Of a DNA stretch of 64,000 bases, positions 25,483 through 33,832 are shown one piece after another. Both the position numbers and the translations under genes were made by a program. Within the stretch, counting starts at the first letter, position 1. Every line of letters starts with the position of its first letter. The notes below the pieces were generated by a model. It did no database searches. It was not told where the DNA came from and was given only the letters and a program-made list of their open reading frames with translations. The stretch is from Rhodoferax sp. Lineage in GTDB: Bacteria > Pseudomonadota > Gammaproteobacteria > Burkholderiales > Burkholderiaceae_C. The stretch is from NCBI GenBank assembly GCA_029866205.1, contig JARWZT010000008.1:124001-188000 (forward strand). Reading direction: 5' to 3'.

Positions 25483-26337
25483 ATGAAATTCAACGGTACA
25501 AAAAACTACATTGCCACCCAGGATCTGATGCTCTCTGTCAACGCAGCGGCCACGCTGCAGCGCCCCTTGCTGGTGAAAGGAGAGCCCGGCACCGGCAAAA
25601 CCATGTTGGCCGAAGAAGTGGCATCTGCGCTCAACCTGCCGCTTTTGCAATGGCACATCAAGTCCACCACCAAGGCACAGCAAGGCCTGTACGAATATGA
25701 CGCCGTCAGCCGCCTGCGCGACTCGCAGCTCTCGGACATTGACGGTGGCGAACGGGTCAAGAACATTCATAACTACATCGTCAAGGGCGTGCTTTGGCAA
25801 GCCTTCACCAGCGAAACACCCGTGGCGCTGTTGATTGACGAAATCGACAAGGCCGACATTGAGTTCCCCAACGACTTGCTGCGCGAGATCGACCGCATGG
25901 AGTTTTATTGTTATGAGACGCGTGAGCTGATCCGCGCCAAGCACCGTCCGCTGGTGTTCATCACCTCCAATAACGAAAAAGAACTGCCTGATGCGTTCCT
26001 GCGCCGCTGCTTTTTCCACTACATCAAGTTCCCCGAAGCGGCGACCATGCAAAGCATTGTGGATGTGCACTTTCCGGACCTTAAGAAGGAGCTGCTCAAC
26101 GCCGCAATGAAGACCTTTTACGAGGTCCGCAACCTGCCCGGCCTGAAGAAAAAGCCCTCCACCAGCGAACTGCTGGACTGGCTCAAGCTGTTGCTGGCCG
26201 AAGACATTCCCTTGTCAGCCCTGCAGTCCAAAGATGAAAAAATGGCGATACCACCTTTGGTGGGTGCGCTGCTCAAGAACGAACAGGACGTTAGCCTGTT
26301 CGAAAAACTGATGTTTATGCAACGCAATAACCGCTGA
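25483..26337 (+). CDS. MoxR-family AAA+ ATPase
   Basis: A 284-residue AAA+ ATPase: Walker A GEPGTGKTM, Walker B VALLIDEIDKAD, sensor 1 VFITSNNEKELPD, arginine finger FLRRCFFHY. MoxR ATPases act as chaperones with VWA-domain partners to insert metals or activate enzymes. The VWA protein at 27187 is the expected partner. Two small genes lie between them: a two-helix membrane protein and an acetyltransferase. Cytochrome c4 is divergent, 166 bases between starts. Confidence 0.92.
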   Translation: MKFNGTKNYIATQDLMLSVNAAATLQRPLLVKGEPGTGKTMLAEEVASALNLPLLQWHIKSTTKAQQGLYEYDAVSRLRDSQLSDIDGGERVKNIHNYIVKGVLWQAFTSETPVALLIDEIDKADIEFPNDLLREIDRMEFYCYETRELIRAKHRPLVFITSNNEKELPDAFLRRCFFHYIKFPEAATMQSIVDVHFPDLKKELLNAAMKTFYEVRNLPGLKKKPSTSELLDWLKLLLAEDIPLSALQSKDEKMAIPPLVGALLKNEQDVSLFEKLMFMQRNNR

Positions 26338-26338
26338 T

Positions 26339-26569
26339 ATGCCAGAACCCAAAAAAATTGATTTTTTAGCCGTTGGCTTGTCCGACGCGATCGGCTTTCT
26401 GGGCGGCTCACTGGCCGGATACTGGATCGGCAAGCTGCTGGGCATGGACATTTTTGCCCCGGGCTACGGTGTCGCAAGCACGGTAGCCATCCTGCTGGTG
26501 GGCTTGGGCGGCGGCCTGGGCCTGCAATTGGCGCGGCGCTGGCAACGCAGCCGCAGTGACAACGAATAA
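26339..26569 (+). CDS. Small two-helix membrane protein
   Basis: A 76-residue protein starting MPEPKKIDFLAVGLSD with two glycine-rich hydrophobic stretches (about residues 15-36 and 43-62) and a basic tail. It starts one base after the moxR stop, so is co-translated. It resembles AtpZ/AtpI-like small proteins in shape, but I see no diagnostic motif, and function is unknown. Confidence 0.75.
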   Translation: MPEPKKIDFLAVGLSDAIGFLGGSLAGYWIGKLLGMDIFAPGYGVASTVAILLVGLGGGLGLQLARRWQRSRSDNE

Positions 26570-26580
26570 AGCGAATCCCC

Positions 26581-27174
26581 ATGGCCTTTGTAGAACCCAC
26601 CACCCTTTCGGCGCGCGGTATCACCCTGGTTCCACTCGCCCTGGAACACGAAGAGGGCCTGCGCGCAGCTGCCGCCGATGGCGCGCTATGGAACATTCGC
26701 GTCACGTCGGTCCCCGAGCCGCAGGACACCCGCAAATACATCGAAGACGCGCTCGCCATGCGGGAGGCGGGAAACCGGTTCGCTTTTTGCGTAGTGGATG
26801 ACGGCAGCGGGCGCATTTTGGGCAGCAGCAGCTACCACGACATATTGCCGGCGGTAAAGCGCCTGGAAATTGGCTACACCTGGTACGCCAAAAGTGTGCA
26901 ACGCAGTCACGTCAACACCACCGCCAAGCTGCTGCTCATGGGCCACGCCTTTGAAACCCTGGGCTGCAATGTGGTCGGGTGGCGCACAGACAATTTCAAC
27001 TTCGCATCTCAGGCGGCGATTGAGCGTCTGGGCGCCCACAAAGATGGTGTGCTGCGCGGCCACGCCCTGCGCCGCGATGGCACGATTCGCGACACCGTGA
27101 TGTACAGCTTGCGCGCTGGTGAGTGGCCCGAGGTCAAAGCGCAACTGGTACACAGCCTGAACAAACCACGCTAA
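26581..27174 (+). CDS. GNAT family N-acetyltransferase (RimJ/RimL type)
   Basis: A 197-residue acetyltransferase. Typical pieces are LVPLALEHEEGL, GRILGSSSYHDI, LEIGYTWYAKSVQRSHVNT and FNFASQAAIERLGAHKDGVLRGHALRR cut here into the usual acetyl-CoA binding and C-terminal regions. The family modifies protein N-termini, antibiotics or small amines; the acceptor is unknown. Placed in the moxR operon, 11 bases after the small membrane protein gene. Confidence 0.85.
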   Translation: MAFVEPTTLSARGITLVPLALEHEEGLRAAAADGALWNIRVTSVPEPQDTRKYIEDALAMREAGNRFAFCVVDDGSGRILGSSSYHDILPAVKRLEIGYTWYAKSVQRSHVNTTAKLLLMGHAFETLGCNVVGWRTDNFNFASQAAIERLGAHKDGVLRGHALRRDGTIRDTVMYSLRAGEWPEVKAQLVHSLNKPR

Positions 27175-27186
27175 GGCGCCCGCAGC

Positions 27187-28413
27187 ATGCTCCTCGACTT
27201 CTTCTACACCCTGCGCAGCGCCAAGCTGCCGGTCTCGGTCAAAGAATTTCTGACCCTGCTGGAGGCGCTGCAAAAAGGCGTGGTCGGCCCCAATGCGGAG
27301 CCGACCCAGACTGACACCTTCGATGAGGCCTACAGCAGCGGCTACAAAATAGACGATTTCTACTACCTGAGCCGCACAGCGCTGGTGAAAGACGAGAAAC
27401 ATTACGACAAGTTTGACCGGGCGTTTGCCGCCTATTTCAAGGGCGTTGAAATGATCGCGGACTTCACCAAAGAAGTCCCGCTGGAATGGCTGCGCAAAAA
27501 CCTGGAGCTGCAACTCAGCCCTGAAGAACTGGCCAAAATCGAAAAAATGGGCTGGGATGAGCTGATGGAAACGTTGAAAAAGCGTTTTGAAGAGCAAAAG
27601 GAACGCCACGAAGGCGGAAGCAAGTGGATCGGAACCGGCGGCACATCGCCCTTTGGGGCCTATGGCCAGAACCCTCAGGGCATACGGATCGGGCAGGACA
27701 AAAGCCGCAACCGCAGCGCGGTCAAGGTGTGGGACCAACGCGCGTACAAAGACTACGACGACACCCAGGAACTGGGCACGCGCAACATCAAAGTGGCGCT
27801 GCGCCGTCTGCGCAAATTTGCGCGCGAGGGCAATGAGTTCGAACTCGACCTCGACGACACCATCCGCAGCACGGCGGCCAACGCGGGCTACCTGGACATC
27901 AAGATGATTCCCGAGCGGCACAACAATGTCAAAGTGCTGCTGCTGATGGACGTGGGCGGCACCATGGACGACCACATCGCGCGTGTTGAAGAGCTGTTCA
28001 GTGCCACTAAGACAGAGTTCAAGCACCTGGAGTTTTATTACTTCCACAACTGCGTTTACGACTTCATGTGGAAAAACAACCGACGCCGTTTTGCCGAGAA
28101 ATTTGCCACCTGGGACATCATCCGCAAGTACAACAAGGACTACAAGCTGATTTTTGTAGGGGACGCCACCATGAGCCCCTACGAGATATTGCAACCCGGC
28201 GGCAGCGTCGAGTACAACAACGAAGAGCCCGGAGCAGACTGGCTGCAGCGCCTGACCACCGCGTTCCCGAAATTTGCCTGGATCAACCCCGAGCCCCAAG
28301 GCGTGTGGCAGTACCGCCAGAGCATCAGCGTGATCCAGCAACTGATGCAGCAGCGCATGTATCCGCTGACGCTTAAAGGGCTGGAAGAGGCGATGCGGCT
28401 GTTGACCAAGTAG
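27187..28413 (+). CDS. VWA-domain protein, CoxE-like partner of MoxR
   Basis: A 408-residue protein with an N-terminal helical region (1-130), a middle linker with GGTSPFGAYGQNPQG, and a von Willebrand A domain from about residue 250 starting VKVLLLMDVGGTMDD. The MIDAS metal motif is D-V-G-G-T rather than the canonical D-x-S-x-S, with a later acidic FVGDATMSPYE. MoxR/VWA pairs act in metal centre assembly or enzyme activation; here the client is unknown. Last gene of the moxR operon, followed by tRNA-Arg. Confidence 0.88.
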   Translation: MLLDFFYTLRSAKLPVSVKEFLTLLEALQKGVVGPNAEPTQTDTFDEAYSSGYKIDDFYYLSRTALVKDEKHYDKFDRAFAAYFKGVEMIADFTKEVPLEWLRKNLELQLSPEELAKIEKMGWDELMETLKKRFEEQKERHEGGSKWIGTGGTSPFGAYGQNPQGIRIGQDKSRNRSAVKVWDQRAYKDYDDTQELGTRNIKVALRRLRKFAREGNEFELDLDDTIRSTAANAGYLDIKMIPERHNNVKVLLLMDVGGTMDDHIARVEELFSATKTEFKHLEFYYFHNCVYDFMWKNNRRRFAEKFATWDIIRKYNKDYKLIFVGDATMSPYEILQPGGSVEYNNEEPGADWLQRLTTAFPKFAWINPEPQGVWQYRQSISVIQQLMQQRMYPLTLKGLEEAMRLLTK

Positions 28414-28466
28414 CGCTACCAGCGCCCGGCGATGGTGCTGCAGCAGCGCCCTAAAATGCCCCGTCC

Positions 28467-28541
28467 CTCGCCGTAGCACAATGGATAGTGCGCATGCCTC
28501 CTAAGCGTGAAATACAGGTTCGATTCCTGTCGGCGGGACCA
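28467..28541 (+). tRNA. tRNA-Arg (anticodon CCT)
   Basis: The cloverleaf can be folded by eye: acceptor CTCGCCG (28467-28473) with CGGCGGG (28531-28537), one G-T pair; D stem GCAC/GTGC; anticodon stem CATGC/GCGTG with loop CTCCTAA; T stem ACAGG/CCTGT around TTCGATT; discriminator A and encoded CCA at 28539-28541. TAAAAT at 28452-28457 is a likely -10 box. Confidence 0.92.
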
Positions 28542-28802
28542 CCTTGGGCTTGCTGGGCGTCCTAATCCAAGACGCCAGAACCGCTTGCCACAGAGGCCAA
28601 GCGTGCCCCTATTCCGATGGCCGTATCAGGCAAAGGGTATGAATACATTGGACCGGAGCAGCCAGAGGATGGTGGTCATGGTTCAGGTTTCCGCACGGGG
28701 TACCACAGGCATTGAGCGGCGCATCCGCCTTAGAATTTGTGGCCCTTGGCCAAGGTAAAGGCCGGTGCACTGCTTTGACTGGACGACTATCTCACCATCT
28801 TT

Positions 28803-29900
28803 ATGTCTTCACCGGCAGATCCTCTAGACCACGCACTGGCGCTACACCGTGCGGGCAATTTGCCTGAGGCCAAAACCCACTACATTCATATTCTGCGCAA
28901 GCAGCCAGACCATTTTGATGCGCTGCACTTGCTCGGCGTCATCGCATTGCAGTGTCAAAACCCTGCAGCGGCCGTCAAGCTGATCGGCTTGGCTATCGGG
29001 CACGCTCCCGATGTGGCCGAATTTCATTCCAATCTGGCCCTGGCGCACCAGGCCCTAAGCCGATGGGAGGCCGCATTGGACAGCATCACGGAGGCAATCC
29101 GGCTTAACCCGTCCAGCGCCGAGACGCATTTCAATGGCGGAGCTATTTTCCAAAGGATGGACAAGCCGGATCTGGCGCTGGCTTGTTTTGAAAAAGCGAT
29201 CAAGATTGATCCCGATTACGCAGAGGCCTACTTTCAACTGGGCCTGACTGCGCTGCGCCTGGATCGACCGGATGCTGCGCTTTTGCGCTTTGACCGTGCA
29301 TTGACCTATTGGCCCCAAGATGCCAACGTGCATTACAACAAGGGCCTGGCACTGCACCAATTGGGCCAGACGAGTGCGGCCGCCACCAGCTACCGGCGTG
29401 CGATTGCGATCCAGCCAAACCACGCGCAGGCGTATTCCAACTTGGGTGCGGCGCAGCAGTCGCTGCACCAGATTGACGCGGCAATAGACAGTTTTCATAA
29501 GGCGCTTGCGCTGGCCCCCCAATTTGCCGCTGCGCATTACAACTTGGGCTTGGCCCTGCAGGAACGCGGTCACCCGCAAGATGCGATCAAAAGCTTTGAC
29601 CTAGCTCTTGCGATAGAGCCGAATTACATTGAGGTTTGGGCCAGTCGGGCCTACCTGCTGCAGGGGCTACACGACTATGCGGCAGCGATCACCAGCTACG
29701 ACCATGCCATCCGCCTGCGGTCTGGCTTTGTGGCGGCGCATTACCACCGGGGTCTTTGCCTTGAAGCTTTGGGGGAACGCGAGGCCGCCGAGCATGCTTT
29801 CCGGCAAGTTCTGACCCACGAGCCGCAGCATCCAGACGCAAAAACCCGGCTCACCGAGCTGCAACAGGCCCGCGAATTGCCCAGAAAAACCGCAGACTAA
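28803..29900 (+). CDS. Tetratricopeptide repeat protein
   Basis: A 365-residue protein made almost entirely of about ten 34-residue TPR units, with typical A-x3-F/Y-x3-A-x2-P spacing, such as ALACFEKAIKIDPDYAEAYF. There is no signal peptide, catalytic domain or glycosyltransferase part, so it is a protein-binding scaffold. It is preceded by a 261-base region after tRNA-Arg in which I see no gene. It ends 49 bases from the convergent cyanophycinase gene; a functional link is not shown. Confidence 0.88.
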   Translation: MSSPADPLDHALALHRAGNLPEAKTHYIHILRKQPDHFDALHLLGVIALQCQNPAAAVKLIGLAIGHAPDVAEFHSNLALAHQALSRWEAALDSITEAIRLNPSSAETHFNGGAIFQRMDKPDLALACFEKAIKIDPDYAEAYFQLGLTALRLDRPDAALLRFDRALTYWPQDANVHYNKGLALHQLGQTSAAATSYRRAIAIQPNHAQAYSNLGAAQQSLHQIDAAIDSFHKALALAPQFAAAHYNLGLALQERGHPQDAIKSFDLALAIEPNYIEVWASRAYLLQGLHDYAAAITSYDHAIRLRSGFVAAHYHRGLCLEALGEREAAEHAFRQVLTHEPQHPDAKTRLTELQQARELPRKTAD

Positions 29901-29949
29901 GCCCGCATGCAGGTCAGATTTCGCTGGAAACCGCCTGTACCGCCACACA

Positions 29950-31218
29950 TCAATAGGCAAACGGCTTGGCAGCCCAATCAATGGTCCCTGCCTGAATGTC
30001 CGCATAAAACGTGGCCGCACCACTGCTGTATTGATCGCTGTAATTCGTGAACCAAGACGAGAGGTCGAACGAAACGGTGGAGTCGGCCAGTCTGTAAACC
30101 TCCAAACGCGGCATCGTCAGCGGCTTTTTGGCTGCGCAGGTGCTGGGGTCGCCTTGTGGGCGAACAAAATAGACGGCGCTTGGCGTGGGTTCAGGGTCCG
30201 GCGGATAGGTGGAATTGGACGCATCGTTTGTCACGCGCCGCCCAAGGTGCCGGCCTTGCGCATCCACTTCTATCCACAACGCCGTCGCCACGCCCAAGCC
30301 AATACCGCGCGCACCCATGGCGCCGCTTGGCAATATTCCGCCACTACAACCCCCGCCGCCCCCGGCTTTCTGAATCATCCGGCCCACAAAAGTCATCAGG
30401 CGCCCAAGGCGGTCACGGGTATCCACGTGGGCGTCAAAAACGGCATGCTCGAGCGCAGCCGGGACGATAAATCCCCCCGAAAGACTCAAGGGGTCCGGAT
30501 CCAAGGTCATGTAGCGGTTGTACGGGTCGCCCAGTGCCTGCGAAGATTTAACCGCGCCGTTCAGGGCGGAAAAGTCAACATGTCCCAACACCATAAGACC
30601 CGCGCTGGTGCCGCCCACAGGCACATTGCGCGCCATCAGCGATTTGATGGCAAGGTCAACATTCGTGCCCTTCCAGTAGTTGATGTAGTCCGCCTGGTCG
30701 CCCCCGGCGATAAACAGCATGTCCGCGCGTTGAATGATGTTCAGAACATCCGGGTGCGCCGCTGCAGTGCGATTGGGAATGATCAGCGTTTCCACCGAGG
30801 TAAGGTGCAAGTCTTTGCCGCCCACATAGCTTGGCCAGACCGCACCGTCCGACTCGTAGATATAGTCGTTGTAAGCGTCCGTGCCAGTGGCGCGGATCAC
30901 CAAGAAGCGTCCGCCCGTTGCAGCGGTGGCGCCCGCCTTGCGAATCATCAGACGGAATCCCTCGTCTACATCGGGCCCTCCACCCATGAGCAAAAACGAT
31001 GGCCGCTTTAACGGATCGTCCGCGATCCTGGGTGCTGTATCGGCCACAGACCCCGGATTGCCTGCAAAGAAATAGCTGTACGGCAGTTTGCCGCCCCCGG
31101 GCCCCTTGGCCGCCACAGCGTTACCCGATGCCAAACCCAGCGTTGCGCTCAAACCCAATGCGAGCAAGTACCACGCCCTGGGGACCCAGCGAGAAAATAG
31201 GTGGTGAAAGTGGTTCAT
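29950..31218 (-). CDS. Cyanophycinase, exported (peptidase S51 family)
   Basis: A 422-residue protein with an N-terminal signal peptide (basic start, hydrophobic LALGLSATLGLA, cleavage near NAVA-A). The catalytic region has the S51 nucleophile elbow GGTSAGLMVLG, together with SFLLMGGGPDVDEGF, LFIAGGDQADYI and SLSGGFIVP. These match cyanophycinase, which cuts the Asp-Arg storage polymer into beta-Asp-Arg. The signal peptide and the long C-terminal extension mark it as an extracellular or periplasmic CphE-like type rather than the intracellular CphB. No cyanophycin synthetase gene is in the window. Confidence 0.85.
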   Translation of the reverse strand: MNHFHHLFSRWVPRAWYLLALGLSATLGLASGNAVAAKGPGGGKLPYSYFFAGNPGSVADTAPRIADDPLKRPSFLLMGGGPDVDEGFRLMIRKAGATAATGGRFLVIRATGTDAYNDYIYESDGAVWPSYVGGKDLHLTSVETLIIPNRTAAAHPDVLNIIQRADMLFIAGGDQADYINYWKGTNVDLAIKSLMARNVPVGGTSAGLMVLGHVDFSALNGAVKSSQALGDPYNRYMTLDPDPLSLSGGFIVPAALEHAVFDAHVDTRDRLGRLMTFVGRMIQKAGGGGGCSGGILPSGAMGARGIGLGVATALWIEVDAQGRHLGRRVTNDASNSTYPPDPEPTPSAVYFVRPQGDPSTCAAKKPLTMPRLEVYRLADSTVSFDLSSWFTNYSDQYSSGAATFYADIQAGTIDWAAKPFAY

Positions 31219-31314
31219 GACAGCCTCCAGCCGATGTTTCGGAAGCTTGCCTCCCGAATCCTGATCAGATAACCAGTCGGGAGCTTAGGGATGGGGCGGC
31301 GGATCGTCGATGAC

Positions 31315-31342
31315 TTGGATTAGATATTTGTGATGTTACAAT
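31315..31342 (+). promoter_or_regulatory. Promoter of the tRNA-Phe/tRNA-Gly unit
   Basis: TTGGAT at 31315-31320 and TACAAT at 31337-31342 with a 16-base spacer form a good sigma-70 promoter just upstream of tRNA-Phe. Confidence 0.6.
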
Positions 31343-31352
31343 TTGCGGCTCA

Positions 31353-31428
31353 GGCCCGGTAGCTCAGTCGGTAGAGCAGAGGATTGAAAATCCTTGTGTC
31401 GGTGGTTCGATTCCGCCCCAGGCCACCA
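31353..31428 (+). tRNA. tRNA-Phe (anticodon GAA)
   Basis: A 76-base cloverleaf with D arm GCTC...GAGC, anticodon stem GAGGA/TCCTT and loop TTGAAAA, T arm GGTGG-TTCGATT-CCGCC, and encoded CCA. The acceptor strands are GGCCCGG and CCAGGCC, leaving a C-A mismatch at pair 5-68; the usual base there is G. A sigma-70 promoter precedes it. Confidence 0.95.
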
Positions 31429-31482
31429 GATTTAGGAAGTGCGCACCAATGTTCTTCCTAAAGACCATGCAAGTGGTCACAT

Positions 31483-31558
31483 GCGGGAATAGCTCAGTTG
31501 GTAGAGCGATACCTTGCCAAGGTATAGGTCGAGAGTTCGAGCCTCTTTTCCCGCTCCA
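31483..31558 (+). tRNA. tRNA-Gly (anticodon GCC)
   Basis: A 76-base cloverleaf: acceptor GCGGGAA/TTCCCGC, D stem GCTC/GAGC, anticodon stem ATACC/GGTAT with loop TTGCCAA, T stem GAGAG/CTCTT, and encoded CCA. It lies 54 bases after tRNA-Phe and is followed by a terminator, so the two form one transcript. Confidence 0.96.
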
Positions 31559-31570
31559 TGTTTTGTATGT

Positions 31571-31599
31571 AAAAAGCCCATCCTTGTGATGGGCTTTTT
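31571..31599. terminator. Terminator after tRNA-Gly
   Basis: AAAAAGCCCATC (31571-31582), loop CTTGT, GATGGGCTTTTT (31588-31599): a 12-base stem with A/T tracts at both ends, able to stop the tRNA transcript and the convergent ispF transcript. Confidence 0.9.
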
Positions 31600-31644
31600 G
31601 CTTTGTGGGCGCCTGCTTTTTAGACGACACCCTCACCTATGCAC

Positions 31645-32130
31645 TCAGGGGCTTTTCACCAACAAAACCACCGCGCGGGCCTCCATGGCGCGGCCCTCAC
31701 CGACCGGGCCCATTTTTTCGGCCGTTTTCGCTTTCACGTTGACCTGGTCCACCGACACCGCCAGCACCTGGGCGATGCTTTGGCGCATGGCGGCTATGTG
31801 CGGGGCCAATTTGGGCGCTTGAGCGATGACGGTGCTGTCGACGTTGCCGATCTCAAATCCTTTGGCGCGCACCAGACCGGCCACTTCGCGCAGTAGCACC
31901 CCAGAATCGGCCCCTTTAAAACGCATATCGGTGTCCGGAAAATGGCTGCCAATGTCGCCCAGCGCGGCTGCGCCCAAAATGGCGTCAGTGATGGCGTGCA
32001 GCAAGGCGTCGGCATCTGAGTGGCCCAGCAGCCCTTTGCTGTGCGCAATTTCGACCCCGCCCAAGATCAGCTTGCGCCCCTCCACCAGAGCATGAATGTC
32101 CCAGCCTTCGCCGATGCGGATGTTTGTCAT
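31645..32130 (-). CDS. ispF: 2-C-methyl-D-erythritol 2,4-cyclodiphosphate synthase
   Basis: A 161-residue MEP-pathway enzyme. It begins [19 protein letters not shown], with zinc ligands in GWDIH and in the [15 protein letters not shown] segment, followed by [11 protein letters not shown] and [15 protein letters not shown]. It makes the cyclic diphosphate for isoprenoid synthesis. In relatives ispF directly follows ispD; here an MNT-HEPN pair lies between them, and the ispF start overlaps the HEPN stop by four bases (ATGA). Translation of an essential enzyme is therefore coupled to the toxin-like gene. Confidence 0.96.
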   Translation of the reverse strand: MTNIRIGEGWDIHALVEGRKLILGGVEIAHSKGLLGHSDADALLHAITDAILGAAALGDIGSHFPDTDMRFKGADSGVLLREVAGLVRAKGFEIGNVDSTVIAQAPKLAPHIAAMRQSIAQVLAVSVDQVNVKAKTAEKMGPVGEGRAMEARAVVLLVKSP

Positions 32131-32630
32131 AGATTTATGGAGCTGACTTCGCTCTGCGCCAGCAGGCGATGGGCCTGCGCCATACATCGCTGCCCGGCAG
32201 CGACCAATTCCGGCACAAACGCGTGACCGCTGCGGAGTGCGCTAGCCAAGACGGCCAAATCTTCGATGTACTCGTGCACCATCTGGTTTCGCAGACGGCG
32301 CATTTCCATCCACGCATCGGCAGAAACGAGCAGCCCAAATTTTTCTGCTTTGTCCAGATTTTCTATCGCAGGGCCAATGGATTCGGCCAATGCAGCAAGC
32401 AAGGTTGGCAACAATTTGTCGCCAATCGTGTCTTGCAACCGGCCAAAGCGCGACACGAAAGCATCCAGGCGTTCGGCCAAGATGGGATCGGACTGAATTT
32501 TTTTGGCATCCTCTATCGTGAACAGATCACCAAAGAGACGCCGATCGGTGTCCTGCAAATGTTGGCATTCCTTACCGGTCACGCGCGCCAAAAACTCCAG
32601 ACGCGCAGCTTGCGAAGGTGTGATTTTCAT
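32127..32630 (-). CDS. HEPN-domain protein, HepT-like toxin of an MNT/HEPN pair
   Basis: A 167-residue all-helical protein with the HEPN active-site motif R114-x4-H119-x-Y121 (RNQMVHEY). HepT-type HEPN proteins are RNases and are silenced by AMPylation of the motif tyrosine by the partner nucleotidyltransferase. Its start overlaps the MNT stop by four bases and its stop overlaps ispF. Longer than a minimal HepT (about 110-145 aa) because of an N-terminal helical extension. Toxicity is inferred from the family and not visible in sequence. Confidence 0.8.
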   Translation of the reverse strand: MKITPSQAARLEFLARVTGKECQHLQDTDRRLFGDLFTIEDAKKIQSDPILAERLDAFVSRFGRLQDTIGDKLLPTLLAALAESIGPAIENLDKAEKFGLLVSADAWMEMRRLRNQMVHEYIEDLAVLASALRSGHAFVPELVAAGQRCMAQAHRLLAQSEVSSINL

Positions 32631-32926
32631 AAACGTATTCCCTCGGAGCGCGCAACCGTGTGAATTGGCAGGTGCAGCAAGTTGGGGGCTTGGACCAGAA
32701 CATCCACTTTGCGGCCATCCATGGCACGGGACACGCGTACGGCCAAGCGGGCTGCGAGTTGCGCAGGTTCGGTCACCGCTTCATCAAGCTCCAGCATCAA
32801 GTCAACATCACCACCGCGCGCATCATCACGCACCCGCGAACCAAACAACCAGACACGGGCCTGTGCGCCGGCCAGTTCAGTGGCACTTTGTCGGATGACG
32901 CGGGCTTGTTCGGCGGTTATGCGCAT
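32627..32926 (-). CDS. MNT-type nucleotidyltransferase, antitoxin of an MNT/HEPN pair
   Basis: A 99-residue minimal nucleotidyltransferase: G29-S30-R with D40 and D42 (GSRVRDDARGGDVDLMLE), and a third acidic residue D75 in RKVDVLVQ. All catalytic positions of the MntA fold are present, so it may transfer AMP to the HEPN partner. It starts 22 bases after the ispD stop and overlaps the HEPN gene. The start ATG at 32926 suits the family; the frame continues open into ispD. Confidence 0.85.
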   Translation of the reverse strand: MRITAEQARVIRQSATELAGAQARVWLFGSRVRDDARGGDVDLMLELDEAVTEPAQLAARLAVRVSRAMDGRKVDVLVQAPNLLHLPIHTVARSEGIRL

Positions 32927-32948
32927 GGGGCGATGGTACTGCGGGGCC

Positions 32949-33698
32949 TTAGAGTGTGCGTGACAGCAACACCGCCTGCGCCAGCGCAAAGTCTTGGGGG
33001 TAGGTGACCTTGAAGTTGTGCGCGCTACCGGTGACAAGCAGCGGTTTCTGGCCGTCCATTTCGAGTGCGCTGGCCTCGTCGGTGACGCCGGCAAAACCCG
33101 ATTCCGCCCGGAGGGCCAAAGCGCGTTGCAACGCACCCCAACGGAACATTTGCGGCGTTTGGGCCAGCCATTTGTCCTCGCGCGGCACGGTGGCGGCAAC
33201 GCGGCCGTCCACGGCGCGCTTCAGGGTGTCGGGCAAAGGCAGGGCCAAGAGGCCGCCTACCGGGTCATCGGCGCAGGCGTCAATCAGGGCGTCGACCATG
33301 GCCGGGGTGATCAGGCACCGGGCGGCATCGTGCACCAGCACCCAGTCCTGCGCCCTCGCACCTGCTTGGCCCAAGGCCTGAAGGCCGTTGAACACGCTGC
33401 TGGCCCGACTGGCTCCGCCGCAACTGACACGGCTAAACCGCTCTGGCCATTGCGGACCCTGGGGCCAGGCAAAGTCGTCACCCGGCGAGAGCACTACCAA
33501 GCCCGCATGGAGTCGCGCCACCCCCGCCAGCGCCCGCAGTGTGTGCATCACCAAAGGCTGGCCCGCCACAGTTTGGTATTGCTTGGGCTGCACCGTACCG
33601 GCGCGGCTGCCCGCGCCCGCGCAGGGCACCAAGGCGTAATAGCGTGGTGACTCTTCGAGCGGGGGGGTGCTTACGGACTGGGGCTGGGGCAGTGACAT
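32949..33698 (-). CDS. ispD: 2-C-methyl-D-erythritol 4-phosphate cytidylyltransferase
   Basis: A 249-residue cytidylyltransferase. It shows the CTP-binding ALVPCAGAGSRAG followed by PKQY, HDAARCLITPAMVD, TVPREDKWLAQTPQMF and GVTDEASALE, then a KVTYPQDFALA end. It forms CDP-methylerythritol in the isoprenoid pathway. ATG at 33698 is preferred; an in-frame TTG lies at 33734. Divergent from mfd. Its usual partner ispF is separated from it by the MNT-HEPN pair. Confidence 0.94.
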   Translation of the reverse strand: MSLPQPQSVSTPPLEESPRYYALVPCAGAGSRAGTVQPKQYQTVAGQPLVMHTLRALAGVARLHAGLVVLSPGDDFAWPQGPQWPERFSRVSCGGASRASSVFNGLQALGQAGARAQDWVLVHDAARCLITPAMVDALIDACADDPVGGLLALPLPDTLKRAVDGRVAATVPREDKWLAQTPQMFRWGALQRALALRAESGFAGVTDEASALEMDGQKPLLVTGSAHNFKVTYPQDFALAQAVLLSRTL

Positions 33699-33751
33699 GG
33701 AAAAGCTAAGGGTGTCCGCGGTGGCGGTCTCCAAGGTGGAGTGGGCATTCT

Positions 33752-33769
33752 AAAATCAGCACTGATTTT
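33752..33769. repeat. Perfect 18-base palindrome between ispD and mfd
   Basis: AAAATCAG at 33752-33759, CA, then CTGATTTT at 33762-33769. It lies in the divergent promoter space, so it may be an operator for one or both genes. No regulator is identified. Confidence 0.5.
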
Positions 33770-33832
33770 GGTTTGTTACCTCCGTACACCCCCTCTTGGG
33801 GCCGCCGGGGGTTTTTGCATTTGTACTGTTTC

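Noticed and set aside
28507..28758. 83-residue ORF starting inside tRNA-Arg
   Set aside because: Begins within the tRNA anticodon/T arm and has no protein-like character; nothing else is clear in the 261 bases after the tRNA.
33785..33816. C/G-rich hairpin with T-run before mfd as a terminator
   Set aside because: Arms pair poorly and it lies just before a start codon; could be leader structure but not a supported terminator.
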